A stretch of 43,277 nucleotides of DNA, from positions 1 through 43,277 of the forward strand of contig CAZWVR010000009.1 in the NCBI GenBank assembly GCA_964637235.1. Direction: 5' to 3'. Positions 34,546 through 43,207 of the stretch are shown here, piece after piece. Source of the DNA: CAZWVR01 sp964637235 (GTDB lineage Bacteria; Bacteroidota; Bacteroidia; Bacteroidales; S143-33). A program made the translations under genes and the position numbers. How positions within the stretch are numbered: the stretch's first letter is position 1; the number at the start of each line of letters is the position of its first letter. The notes beneath the pieces are model-generated. The model was not told the DNA's origin, searched no databases, and saw only the letters and a list, made by a program, of their open reading frames with translations.

Positions 34546-36042
34546 TTATTTAACTTTTTCAGGGAATTTAGCTTTTAGATATTTATGCATACCTGCGGCA
34601 GCTCGACGTCCATCTCCCATTGCTAATATAACAGTTGAACCACCGCGCGTTATATCACCCCCTGCAAAAATATCTTCTACGGAAGTTTGTTGATCTTCAT
34701 TAACAACAATAGCTCCCCAGCGGTTAGTTTTTAATTCTGGATAAATTGAAGGTATTAAGGGGTTAGGAGATACTCCAATAGCAACAATTACAATATCTGC
34801 ATCTATTTCATATTCGGAGCCGGGTATAGGTATAGGACGCCTTCTGCCGGAAGCGTCAGGCTCACCGAGTTGCATCTTTTGAACAACTACTTTTTTGACC
34901 CTTCCTTGTTCATCAGCAATGTATCGTACAGGATTTGTCTGGAATATAAATTCTACGCCTTCCTCCTCAGCATGTTTAACTTCTTCTTTTCTGGCAGGCA
35001 TTTCAGCTCTTGAACGGCGGTATATTATCATAGCTCTTTTTGCACCTAAACGCAATGAGGTTCTTACTGCGTCCATAGCTGTATTGCCAGCTCCAATAAC
35101 TGCTACATTTTTGCCTTTTACTTCTGGTATAGGAGTGTCATAATCTTCTTTTGCACCTCCCATTAAATTTACACGTGTAAGAAATTCATTTGCTGAAAGT
35201 ATATTGATACTATTTTCTCCGGGAATATGCATAAAACGTGGCAGTCCTGCACCTGTTCCAATGAAAAATGCTTTATACCCTTCTTCTCTTAATTGTTCTA
35301 TTGTCTTTGTTTTACCTATTACGAAATTCGTTTTAAATTTTACTCCCATTCTTTTTAAATTTTCTATCTCAAAGTCAATTATTTCATTAGGCAGACGATA
35401 TTCAGGTATTCCGTATTTTAATACGCCGCCTATTTCGTGTAGAGCTTCAAATACAGTTACATCATATCCTTCTCTTGCCATATCAGCTGCCCAAGCCAAA
35501 GAAGCTGGACCAGAGCCAATTCCTGCCACTTTTATACCATTACTTTCTTTGACTTCTGGTATAGCACTATCTCCACTTAGTCGCTCATAATCAGCTGCAA
35601 AACGCTCTAAATAACCAATTGCAATTGGCTCTTTCTTTAAAGTTACAGTGTAAAAACATTTGCTTTCGCATTGTTCTTCTTGTGGACAAACACGACCACA
35701 AACAGCAGGTAGGGTATTATATTCTTTTAGAACTGCAATAGCACCTTTAAAATCTTTGGCTTCTATTTTCTTTATAAACTTAGGGATATTTATATTTACT
35801 GGACAGCCATCAACACAAGTTGGATCTGGACAATCCAAACATCTTTGAGCTTCTGAGATTGCCATCTCAACTGTAAGCCCGATATTGACTTCTTTATCAA
35901 AGATATGACGTCTTTCCTCGGGTTCTAATTCAGGCATTTTAACCCTCGGACGAGAGGTTCTTTCTTTGGCTTTCATTGATTTACGTAGCTCTACTCGCCA
36001 CGCTTCCGATCTTTCTTTTTTATAATATGCTAAGTCTTTCAT
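34546..36042 (-). CDS. nfnB: NfnB-type subunit (glutamate synthase small-chain homologue)
   Basis: A 498-residue flavoprotein. The N-terminal ferredoxin-like domain has two complete [4Fe-4S] motifs: Cys68, Cys71, Cys76, Cys80 and Cys115, Cys119, Cys125, Cys129. FAD and NADPH domains follow, with GSGPASLAWAADMA and VIGAGNTAMDAVRTSLRLGA. Homologues are often annotated as NADPH-dependent glutamate synthase, but no large subunit is present and the partner gene encodes NfnA. Together they would form NADH-dependent reduced ferredoxin:NADP oxidoreductase, an electron-bifurcating cytoplasmic complex. It starts 24 bases after nfnA. Confidence 0.85.
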   Translation of the reverse strand: MKDLAYYKKERSEAWRVELRKSMKAKERTSRPRVKMPELEPEERRHIFDKEVNIGLTVEMAISEAQRCLDCPDPTCVDGCPVNINIPKFIKKIEAKDFKGAIAVLKEYNTLPAVCGRVCPQEEQCESKCFYTVTLKKEPIAIGYLERFAADYERLSGDSAIPEVKESNGIKVAGIGSGPASLAWAADMAREGYDVTVFEALHEIGGVLKYGIPEYRLPNEIIDFEIENLKRMGVKFKTNFVIGKTKTIEQLREEGYKAFFIGTGAGLPRFMHIPGENSINILSANEFLTRVNLMGGAKEDYDTPIPEVKGKNVAVIGAGNTAMDAVRTSLRLGAKRAMIIYRRSRAEMPARKEEVKHAEEEGVEFIFQTNPVRYIADEQGRVKKVVVQKMQLGEPDASGRRRPIPIPGSEYEIDADIVIVAIGVSPNPLIPSIYPELKTNRWGAIVVNEDQQTSVEDIFAGGDITRGGSTVILAMGDGRRAAAGMHKYLKAKFPEKVK

Positions 36043-36066
36043 TGGTTTGCTTTTTTTTGTTAATTG

Positions 36067-36906
36067 TTATGCAGTTTGTTTCTTACGATTTTTAAGAAAT
36101 TGTTCATAGGCTTTTACTTCATAATCTTTATATGCATTCAGACGTTTAAGCATTTCGTCAAAATCTACTAAATGTGCATCAAATTCAGGACCATCGACGC
36201 ATACAAATTTTGTTTGACCACCTACGGTTACTCTACAAGCACCACACATACCGGTGCCGTCAACCATAATAGTATTCAAACTCGCTATTGTATGAACATT
36301 ATATTCTTTTGTTAATAGTGCTGCAAATTTCATCATAATGGCAGGTCCTATAACCACTGCTTCGTCAACTTTTTCTCTTTTGAGCACTTCTTCCATACCA
36401 GCTGTTACAAGACCTTTTTTTCCGTATGAGCCATCATCGGTCATTATAATTACTTCGTCAGAGAATTCTCTCATTTCTTTTTCCAAGATAAGAAGCTTTT
36501 TAGTTCTTGCAGCTAAAACTGTTATTACACGGTTCCCTGCTTTTTTAAAGCCTTCAACAATTGGTAATAAGGGAGCGATACCAACTCCTCCGCCAGCTGC
36601 TAAAACTGTTCCTACTTTCTTTATATCAGTAGCTTTCCCTAAGGGCCCTACTACATCAAGAACATAGTCTCCTACTTCTTTATCAATAAGTTTTCCAGAA
36701 GTAACACCTACTTCTTGTACAATTAAACGAATTGTTCCTTTTTCTAAATCTGACTTAACTATGGTTAAAGGTATTCGTTCTCCTTTTTTATCCACACGTA
36801 CTATTACAAAATGTCCGGGCTTGCGATTCCTCGCTATATCCGGAGCTTCAATATCCATTTGGACGACCTTCTCCGATAAAAATACCTTATCAACAATTTT
36901 GTTCAT
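36067..36906 (-). CDS. nfnA: NfnA-type FAD/[2Fe-2S] subunit
   Basis: A 279-residue protein of the ferredoxin-NADP reductase fold: FAD-binding KPGHFVIVRVD with RIPLTIV, NAD-binding LAAGGGVGIAPLLPIVEGF, and a C-terminal cluster domain. The cluster motif is DGTGMCGAC: Asp216, Cys221, Cys224, with Cys236 further on. PyrK proteins have Cys in the place of the Asp, while NfnA is described with an Asp ligand, so this supports NfnA over PyrK or SudB. I chose ATG 36906, since the TTG at 36930 is part of the promoter box. Confidence 0.85.
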   Translation of the reverse strand: MNKIVDKVFLSEKVVQMDIEAPDIARNRKPGHFVIVRVDKKGERIPLTIVKSDLEKGTIRLIVQEVGVTSGKLIDKEVGDYVLDVVGPLGKATDIKKVGTVLAAGGGVGIAPLLPIVEGFKKAGNRVITVLAARTKKLLILEKEMREFSDEVIIMTDDGSYGKKGLVTAGMEEVLKREKVDEAVVIGPAIMMKFAALLTKEYNVHTIASLNTIMVDGTGMCGACRVTVGGQTKFVCVDGPEFDAHLVDFDEMLKRLNAYKDYEVKAYEQFLKNRKKQTA

Positions 36907-36927
36907 AATTGAATTTTTTTGTAGTCC

Positions 36928-36935
36928 CAAAGATA
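36928..36935 (-). promoter_or_regulatory. Putative -7 promoter box of nfnAB
   Basis: TATCTTTG on the minus strand matches TAnnTTTG and is 22 bases before the ATG at 36906. Its final TTG is the apparent upstream start codon. No -33 TTG is seen. Confidence 0.5.
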
Positions 36936-37117
36936 TATTTTCTATTTTTCATTAGAAATAATTTCGGAAATGTAAAAAATATCTTTTAGTTATTTATGCT
37001 TGACTATCAATATATTATATTGCTGTTTTTTTTTATAAAACTTTATTTAGACATTAAGAAAAATTTTTTTTGTTTTAAAAAAACATATTTTTAACTTGTA
37101 TTAAAATTACGCCTTTA

Positions 37118-38101
37118 ATGAAAAATCTAATTTTTAGATTTTTGCTGATTTTTATCATTTTTTATATAAGTTTTTATATTTACATTGAACTTTGTCCTTT
37201 ATGTTACGATAATCCTAATAATACTAGGTGGTATTTTCTAAAAGAAATTTTAACTAAAAAGCAACAATATGTTGGGAAGCCTCAACTTTTATTTTTAGGC
37301 GATTCAAGAATAAATGCAGCTATTGATTTTAAAAAAATTCCGCAAGCTTGGTCTTTGGCAACAGGTGGTACTACTCCCATAGAGAATTATTATTTTTTAA
37401 AAAGATTTATTGAGCTTTATGGGAAGCCTAAATTAGTAATTTTATCAATCTCGCCACGTTTTTTATCTGAAAAATATGCTTTTTGGCCTTATGCTGTTAG
37501 AAATGATTTTTTTAATTTTAATGAATATAAGGAAATTTTTAGTTATGTAAAAAAATATCCTAACGATACGATATTTTCTAATTTTTTTTGGGGGAAAATT
37601 ATACTCTATAAACTTCATTATCCTGCTTATTATCAATACGATATATATAGAAATAAAGTTTTTTTTGCTTATGCTAAGAATAAAAAATTTATCAGAAGGA
37701 TGATAGAAAATAGAGGAGGCAGACCTATTCCAAATTTAAAAGATAGTTGTTCAGAAGCTAATTATGAAACTCGTTATAAAAACTTTCACCCTTCATCAAT
37801 TTTAACGGCATATTTGTATAAAATGATAGAGGTATGTCAAGATAGTAATATTGATTTTGTTTTTATTGCTATGCCTATGAATAGGACGTCTGAGAGGTTA
37901 TTAAAGCCTTTATTTGTAAAAAATTATGTTAATTTTATGCGAAAAATAAAAAGCCACTACCCACAATTTTTAATTTCCGATACATTATATTTTTATCCAG
38001 ATTCTTTATTCGGCGACCCTTCTCATTTAAATGCAAAAGGTAAAAAAATCTATACAGAGTTTTTTCGTAATTATTTGAAAATTAACGGCTTATTGGATTA
38101 G
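37118..38101 (+). CDS. SGNH-like membrane-anchored protein
   Basis: A 327-residue protein with an N-terminal membrane segment (about 4-24). LFLGDSRINAAID gives Ser63 as a candidate nucleophile, and FGDPSHLNAKG near the C-terminus gives Asp300 and His303, the pattern of SGNH enzymes of the DltD/AlgX kind that work in periplasmic O-acylation. It shows no close similarity to the tandem pair at 15766-17318 beyond these motifs. No MBOAT acyltransferase gene is near. It is flanked by minus-strand genes and so is a single-gene unit, with no clear promoter box. Confidence 0.65.
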   Translation: MKNLIFRFLLIFIIFYISFYIYIELCPLCYDNPNNTRWYFLKEILTKKQQYVGKPQLLFLGDSRINAAIDFKKIPQAWSLATGGTTPIENYYFLKRFIELYGKPKLVILSISPRFLSEKYAFWPYAVRNDFFNFNEYKEIFSYVKKYPNDTIFSNFFWGKIILYKLHYPAYYQYDIYRNKVFFAYAKNKKFIRRMIENRGGRPIPNLKDSCSEANYETRYKNFHPSSILTAYLYKMIEVCQDSNIDFVFIAMPMNRTSERLLKPLFVKNYVNFMRKIKSHYPQFLISDTLYFYPDSLFGDPSHLNAKGKKIYTEFFRNYLKINGLLD

Positions 38102-38219
38102 TTGATGTATTATTTATTTGTGCTTGGTATGCTGGACAAGGAGGTTTTGTACTACGACAAGATTGAGCAAATAGTCCTAAAATTATTCCAAAAAGGAGTA
38201 TTATAGCTAATTTTTTCAT
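38082..38219 (-). CDS. Small lipoprotein, 45 residues
   Basis: Minus-strand frame from ATG 38219 to TAA 38082-38084. The product begins MKKLAIILLFGIILGLFAQ and has a lipobox-like AQSC, with Cys21 as the candidate lipidated residue, followed by RSTKPPCPAYQAQ and a short polar tail. A Bacteroidota pattern of very short lipoproteins with a CPAY motif is familiar to me, but the function is unknown. It lies 45 bases after the acyl-CoA synthetase stop and may share its transcript. Its last 20 bases overlap the end of the convergent SGNH-like gene. Confidence 0.65.
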   Translation of the reverse strand: MKKLAIILLFGIILGLFAQSCRSTKPPCPAYQAQINNTSTNPISR

Positions 38220-38264
38220 TGTATTTGTTTTTTAGATTATAAACGTTTTTTTTATAAATCTATT

Positions 38265-40046
38265 TTATTTACGATACATTTGTTTTATATAATCTTGATA
38301 TTTTGCTTTAATAACTCTTCGTTTTAATTTCAGAGTTTGAGATAGTTCACCAGTTGCTGGAGTCCATTCATCAGGTACAATTTTAAAAGTATTTATTCTT
38401 TCATACGAAGCAAATCTTTTGTTAAACTCGTTAATTTCTGATTTGAATAGTTTGATAACATTTTTATTTTGAATAAGTTCTTTTTTATCCTTAAATGAGA
38501 TATTATTCTTTTTAGCCCAATTGATAACAGCTTCAAAATTAGGCGATATTAATGCACCTGCAAATTTTTCACCTTCTCCTACTACCATAGCTTGTTCTAT
38601 ATAAGGTGATTCTTTTAAAGTATTTTCTATCATCTGTGGTGCGATGTATTTGCCAGTAGAAAGTTTAAAGATTTCTTTTTTTCTATCGGTTATTTTAAGG
38701 AAGCCATCTTCGTCTATTTCGCCTACATCACCAGTATGAAACCATCCATCTTCGTCTATAACTTCTTTTGTTTTATCAGGAGCTTTGTAATAGCCTAACA
38801 TTAAGTTAGGACCTTTAAAAAGTATTTCTCCGTCTTGTGCGATTTTTAGTTCAATTTCTGGGCCTATTTTAGGACCTACTGTTCCTATTTTTACGTTTTT
38901 AGGAGGGCGTCCATTGACGCAAATCACGGGAGAAGTTTCTGATAGTCCATAACCTTCTCTTATTTGTATTTTAGCTGCCCAGAAAATTCTATTTAAGCGT
39001 GGATTTAATGCAGCTCCTCCTGATACAATAAATTTGACATTTCCTCCGAAAGCTTTTCTCCATTGTGAAAAAACTAAGCCGTCAACCATTCCCAATTGGG
39101 CTTTGTATAATAATCCTTTATTAAAATCAAATTGTTCTGCTAATTTTAGTGCATAAAAGAATATTTTTTGTTTCATTGGAGGCAATTGTTTTGCTAAGGA
39201 TACTATTTTGTCATATATACGTTCTAATACTCTTGGTACTGAGGCAAATACGTGGGGTCTAACTTCTTTAAGGTTATCAGCGAGTTTATGAAATCCTTCT
39301 GCATAGTATATTTTGATACCTTTATATTGCATTACGTAATTAACAACTCGTTCAAAACTATGGCATAGAGGTAAAAAGCTTAATGATCTATCGTTATGAG
39401 TAATATCAGACATAATTTCGTCGAGTCTTTGAATCTGATATGTAAAATTCCAATGCGATAACATAACGCCCTTAGGATCTCCTGTTGTTCCTGAGGTATA
39501 TATCATTGTAAAAAGATCATCGGGTTGTATTTTTTCTTTTCTTTTTTCTAATTCCTCTGTATTATTGCTTTCGAGACCTAATTGCATAAGGTCTTTCCAA
39601 TTTTTCGCTCCTTCAATTTGGTCAAATGTATATATATGGCGAATATTTTCGTTTTTTTGTGCTATTGGGGCTAATTTTTTGTATAGAAATCTGTCAGAGA
39701 CAACAAGCATTTTGCCGTCGCTGTGTTTAAAGATATATTCAAAGTCCTCTACTGTTAATGTTGAATATATAGGTACATGTACCAAGCCAGCCATAGCTAT
39801 ACCCATATCCAAAAAATTCCATTCAGGTCTATTATTTGATACTGTAATTATTTTTTCTCCCGGTTGATATCCTAATTTGATAAGACCTTTGGCGAGGTTT
39901 GTTGCAAAATATTTATATTCTCGTAATGTGTAAGGTTTCCATTTTTTATTTTCTTTTGCTAAAAATATCACATTATCTTTTCCAAATTTTTTTTCAACAA
40001 TATCAAGTATATCAAAAATTTTAATTTTTTTCGGATAAGCTTTCAT
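38265..40046 (-). CDS. Long-chain acyl-CoA synthetase (AMP-forming)
   Basis: A 593-residue adenylate-forming enzyme that activates fatty acids with ATP and CoA. Motifs: the P loop YTSGTTGDPKGVMLSH, the fatty acyl core REGYGLSETSPVI, and GWFHTGDVGEIDEDGFLKITDRKKEIFKLSTGKYIAP, with the conserved Asp and the catalytic Lys region at the C-terminal lobe. No membrane segment. Length is normal for the long-chain type. The substrate chain length cannot be told. Upstream on the minus strand a degenerate box (TATTTTAG) is the only promoter hint. Confidence 0.92.
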   Translation of the reverse strand: MKAYPKKIKIFDILDIVEKKFGKDNVIFLAKENKKWKPYTLREYKYFATNLAKGLIKLGYQPGEKIITVSNNRPEWNFLDMGIAMAGLVHVPIYSTLTVEDFEYIFKHSDGKMLVVSDRFLYKKLAPIAQKNENIRHIYTFDQIEGAKNWKDLMQLGLESNNTEELEKRKEKIQPDDLFTMIYTSGTTGDPKGVMLSHWNFTYQIQRLDEIMSDITHNDRSLSFLPLCHSFERVVNYVMQYKGIKIYYAEGFHKLADNLKEVRPHVFASVPRVLERIYDKIVSLAKQLPPMKQKIFFYALKLAEQFDFNKGLLYKAQLGMVDGLVFSQWRKAFGGNVKFIVSGGAALNPRLNRIFWAAKIQIREGYGLSETSPVICVNGRPPKNVKIGTVGPKIGPEIELKIAQDGEILFKGPNLMLGYYKAPDKTKEVIDEDGWFHTGDVGEIDEDGFLKITDRKKEIFKLSTGKYIAPQMIENTLKESPYIEQAMVVGEGEKFAGALISPNFEAVINWAKKNNISFKDKKELIQNKNVIKLFKSEINEFNKRFASYERINTFKIVPDEWTPATGELSQTLKLKRRVIKAKYQDYIKQMYRK

Positions 40047-40208
40047 AGGAAAAAATTTTGGCTAAAATATAAAAAATTGGAAAATAATAAAAATGATTTT
40101 CTTTGAAAATTAAAGTGTTATCTAAATTTAAGTTTATTTACATAAATGTTAAAAATAAGTAATGTATAAATTTTAAAAAAATAAATCGTGAAAAAAATGC
40201 GATTTTAT

Positions 40209-40241
40209 TTGTTTATTAAAATATAAAAAAATATAACTTTG
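40209..40241 (+). promoter_or_regulatory. Promoter of korAB
   Basis: TTG at 40209-40211 (within TTTG), 22 bases, then TAACTTTG at 40234-40241. The box ends 31 bases before the ATG of korA. Confidence 0.6.
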
Positions 40242-40272
40242 TTTCCGAAAAAAATACTTTAATTGAACTACC

Positions 40273-42126
40273 ATGGGAAAACCAATTATTGAAGAAAAAG
40301 ATCATGTAATCATCAAATTTTCAGGTGATTCAGGGGACGGTATGCAATTTACCGGCTCACAATTTTCTGAGACATCGGCATTTATGGGGAATGATGTTGC
40401 CACTTTTCCGGATTATCCTGCCGAAATACGAGCTCCCAAAGGAACTGTCGGCGGTGTTTCTGGTTTTCAATTGCATATAGGTAAAATTGACATTGAAACA
40501 CCGGGGGATTATGCCGATGTTTTAGTTGCGATGAATCCGGCTGCTTTAAAAGCAAATTTAAAATGGATAAAGAAAGGAGGAACAATTATATTGGATAAAG
40601 ACACTTTTACAAAGCGGAATTTACAAAAAGCAGGCTGTGAAGAAAATCCACTTGAAACAGACAAATTATCAGATTTTTATGTAATAGCTGCGCCTATAAC
40701 AACTCTTACGAAAGAAGCTTTAAAAGACATGGGATTGGATAATGCTACTGTCTTACGTAGTAAAAATATGTTTGCTTTGGGAATTGCTTATTGGTTATTT
40801 AATAGAGAGTTAAAATACACTGAGCAGTTTTTGGATAAGAAATTTGCGAAGAAGCCACAAATTGCTGAAGCAAATAAAAGAGCTTTAAAAGCTGGATATA
40901 ATTATGCTTCTTCAATAGAATTGACAAGAGCATACATTATAAAAAGAGCACATATTGAGCCTGGAACATATCGACATATTAATGGCAATACTGCAACGGC
41001 TTGGGGCTTATTAGCAGCTGCGGAAAAAGCAGGTTTGCAATTATTTTTAGGTTCGTATCCGATTACTCCTGCTAGTGAGATTCTACAAGAGATTGAGGCA
41101 AGAAGGGATTTAGGAGCCATAGCTTTTCAAGCGGAAGATGAGATTGCTGGTATTACCACAGCTATTGGTGCTGCTTTTGCAGGTAATTTAGCTGCTACTT
41201 CAACTTCCGGACCCGGTTTAGCTCTGAAAACAGAAGCTATCGGTTTAGCTGTAATGGCTGAATTGCCTATTGTAATTATTGATGTGCAAAGAGCTGGTCC
41301 GTCAACAGGAATGCCTACAAAACCTGAGCAAGGTGATTTACTTCAAGCATTATATGGACGAAATGGTGAAAGTCCAGTTGTCGTATTAGCTGCAAGTAGT
41401 CCTGCTAATAGTTTTAGATATGCGTATTTAGCTGCTAAGATAGCTCTTGAAAATATGGTGCCAGTTATATTGCTCACCGATGGCTTTATTGCTAATGGGT
41501 CTAAACCTTGGAAAATTCCTTCTATGGATGACTTGCCTCCAATAAATCCTCCTTTTGTAGATCCGGAAAAAGATTTGCCTTATGAACCATATAGACGTAT
41601 AGAAGGCACATTTATAAGGAAATGGGCTCCTGCTGGTACCCCAGGATTTGAGCATAGAATTGGAGGTTTGGAAAAAGAGGATATTACTGGTAATGTGTCT
41701 TATGATCCTGAGAATCACGAAAAAATGGTTAAAATAAGAGCTAAAAAAGTAGAGGATTTGAAATATAGAACTGATATTATTCAACCATTAGAGATTGATG
41801 GAAATAAAAAAGGAAAGCTTTTAGTAGTTGGATGGGGTAGTACCTATGGTCATATACATACCGCTATAAATGAATTAAGAAAAGAGGAAAATTTGGATAT
41901 TAGTTTTACTCATTTTCATTTTATAAATCCTCTTCCTATAAATACAGAGGAAGTTCTTTCTGGATTTGAAAAAATACTTGTTTGTGAATTGAATAATGGA
42001 CAATTTTTCCACTATTTACGTTCTAAGTTTCCGCAATTTAACTATCTGAGATATAATAAAATTCAAGGTTTACCTTTTACGGTAGTTGAATTAAAAGATA
42101 AAATTAAAAAAATATTGGAGGGCTGA
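40273..42126 (+). CDS. korA: 2-oxoglutarate:ferredoxin oxidoreductase, fused gamma-alpha subunit
   Basis: A 617-residue subunit. The gamma domain (about 8-200) has the GDSGDGMQFTGSQF start and PAEIRAPKGTVGG; the alpha domain (about 225-617) has GSYPITPASEILQEIE, the loop TSTSGPGLALKTEAIGLAVMAELPIVIIDVQRAGPSTGMPTKPEQ that contacts CoA and TPP. Such fused chains pair with a KorB subunit and oxidise 2-oxoglutarate to succinyl-CoA with ferredoxin, or the reverse. The exact 2-oxoacid cannot be fixed from motifs alone, though the two-gene layout fits Kor. korB follows 3 bases later. Confidence 0.9.
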   Translation: MGKPIIEEKDHVIIKFSGDSGDGMQFTGSQFSETSAFMGNDVATFPDYPAEIRAPKGTVGGVSGFQLHIGKIDIETPGDYADVLVAMNPAALKANLKWIKKGGTIILDKDTFTKRNLQKAGCEENPLETDKLSDFYVIAAPITTLTKEALKDMGLDNATVLRSKNMFALGIAYWLFNRELKYTEQFLDKKFAKKPQIAEANKRALKAGYNYASSIELTRAYIIKRAHIEPGTYRHINGNTATAWGLLAAAEKAGLQLFLGSYPITPASEILQEIEARRDLGAIAFQAEDEIAGITTAIGAAFAGNLAATSTSGPGLALKTEAIGLAVMAELPIVIIDVQRAGPSTGMPTKPEQGDLLQALYGRNGESPVVVLAASSPANSFRYAYLAAKIALENMVPVILLTDGFIANGSKPWKIPSMDDLPPINPPFVDPEKDLPYEPYRRIEGTFIRKWAPAGTPGFEHRIGGLEKEDITGNVSYDPENHEKMVKIRAKKVEDLKYRTDIIQPLEIDGNKKGKLLVVGWGSTYGHIHTAINELRKEENLDISFTHFHFINPLPINTEEVLSGFEKILVCELNNGQFFHYLRSKFPQFNYLRYNKIQGLPFTVVELKDKIKKILEG

Positions 42127-42129
42127 AAA

Positions 42130-43143
42130 ATGACTGAACAAAAATATACATTCAAGGATTTCCAAAGTGATCAAGAAATCCGTTGGTGTCCCGGGTGCGG
42201 CGATTTAGCTATTTTAAGAGCCGTACAAAATGCTATGGCTAAGATTGGGAAACCCAGAGAAAAATATGTAGTAGTTTCTGGTATTGGGTGTTCATCAAGG
42301 TTTCCGTATTATATGGCTACTTATGGATTTCATGGTATACACGGTCGCGCAGGTGCTTTGGCTTCCGGTATTAAAGTAGCTAATCCGGAGCTTAGTGTTT
42401 GGCAAATTACCGGTGATGGTGATGCTTTGGCTATTGGTGGTAATCATTTTATCCATGAGATACGAAGAAATCTTGACATAAACATTATTTTGTTCAATAA
42501 TAAAATTTACGGTCTTACAAAAGGACAATATTCTCCTACTTCTGAATATGGACAAATAACAAAGACTTCCCCATACGGTACTATTGAACATCCTTTTAAT
42601 CCAGGAGAATTAGCTATTGGGGCTGGTGCTACTTTCTTTGGTAGAGGTATAGATGCTAATATGAATGAAAACATAGAACTATTTATTGAAGCTGAAAAAC
42701 ATAAAGGTATATCGGTTGTAGAGGTTCTCCAAAATTGTGTGATTTTTAATAATGGCGCTCATAGCTATTATACCGATAAAGCACATAAAGCTGACAGACA
42801 ATTACACGTCAAGCACGGAGAGCCTTTAATTTTCGGTAAAGATAGGGACAAAGGTATTATACTTGATAAAGAAACTGGACTTATTAAAGTTGTTAAAATA
42901 GGCGAAAATGGAATTACAGAGAAAGATATTTTAGTTCATAATGCAAAAGACCCATCTCCTTTAATTCATTATCAATTAGCAGCTTTAAAAGATCCGATTG
43001 TATTAGGAGTAATTAGAGCTGTGGAAAAGCCGACTTATGAGGAGGAACTTTATAGACAAATAAAAGAAGTTCAAGCTAAGGCTAAGATTAAAAATATGAC
43101 AGATCTTCTCCACAGTGGTTCTACATGGACTGTTAATGAATAA
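42130..43143 (+). CDS. korB: 2-oxoglutarate:ferredoxin oxidoreductase, beta subunit
   Basis: A 337-residue thiamine diphosphate subunit. The TPP and Mg motif is TGDGDALAIGGNHFIHEIRRN (94-114, with GDGD at 95-98). Iron-sulfur ligands are Cys20 and Cys23 in WCPGCG, Cys54 in GIGCSS, and Cys203 in QNCVIFN. No separate ferredoxin-like delta subunit is encoded nearby, so this is the two-subunit form. GGAGGG (42117-42122) lies 7 bases before the ATG, a Shine-Dalgarno-like site rare in this window, though it is also the end of korA. A strong terminator follows. Confidence 0.93.
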   Translation: MTEQKYTFKDFQSDQEIRWCPGCGDLAILRAVQNAMAKIGKPREKYVVVSGIGCSSRFPYYMATYGFHGIHGRAGALASGIKVANPELSVWQITGDGDALAIGGNHFIHEIRRNLDINIILFNNKIYGLTKGQYSPTSEYGQITKTSPYGTIEHPFNPGELAIGAGATFFGRGIDANMNENIELFIEAEKHKGISVVEVLQNCVIFNNGAHSYYTDKAHKADRQLHVKHGEPLIFGKDRDKGIILDKETGLIKVVKIGENGITEKDILVHNAKDPSPLIHYQLAALKDPIVLGVIRAVEKPTYEEELYRQIKEVQAKAKIKNMTDLLHSGSTWTVNE

Positions 43144-43176
43144 ATTTCATGCGTTTTTATTTTTATGCTTTATAAA

Positions 43177-43207
43177 CCCTCTCTGATTACTGCCAGAGGG
43201 GGTTTTT
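43177..43207 (+). terminator. Rho-independent terminator of korAB
   Basis: CCCTCTCTG (43177-43185) pairs with CAGAGGGGG (43194-43202) over 9 positions with one G-T pair and an 8-base loop, followed by TTTTTAG. It lies 33 bases after the korB stop. The remaining 70 bases to the window edge show no feature. Confidence 0.85.

Noticed and set aside
34546..36042. Glutamate synthase small subunit taking part in glutamate synthesis
   Set aside because: No large subunit is nearby, and the upstream partner has the NfnA-specific cluster motif, so the Nfn complex explains both genes better.
41428..41784. Open frame of 118 codons on the minus strand inside korA
   Set aside because: It mirrors conserved korA codons and shows no protein-like pattern.
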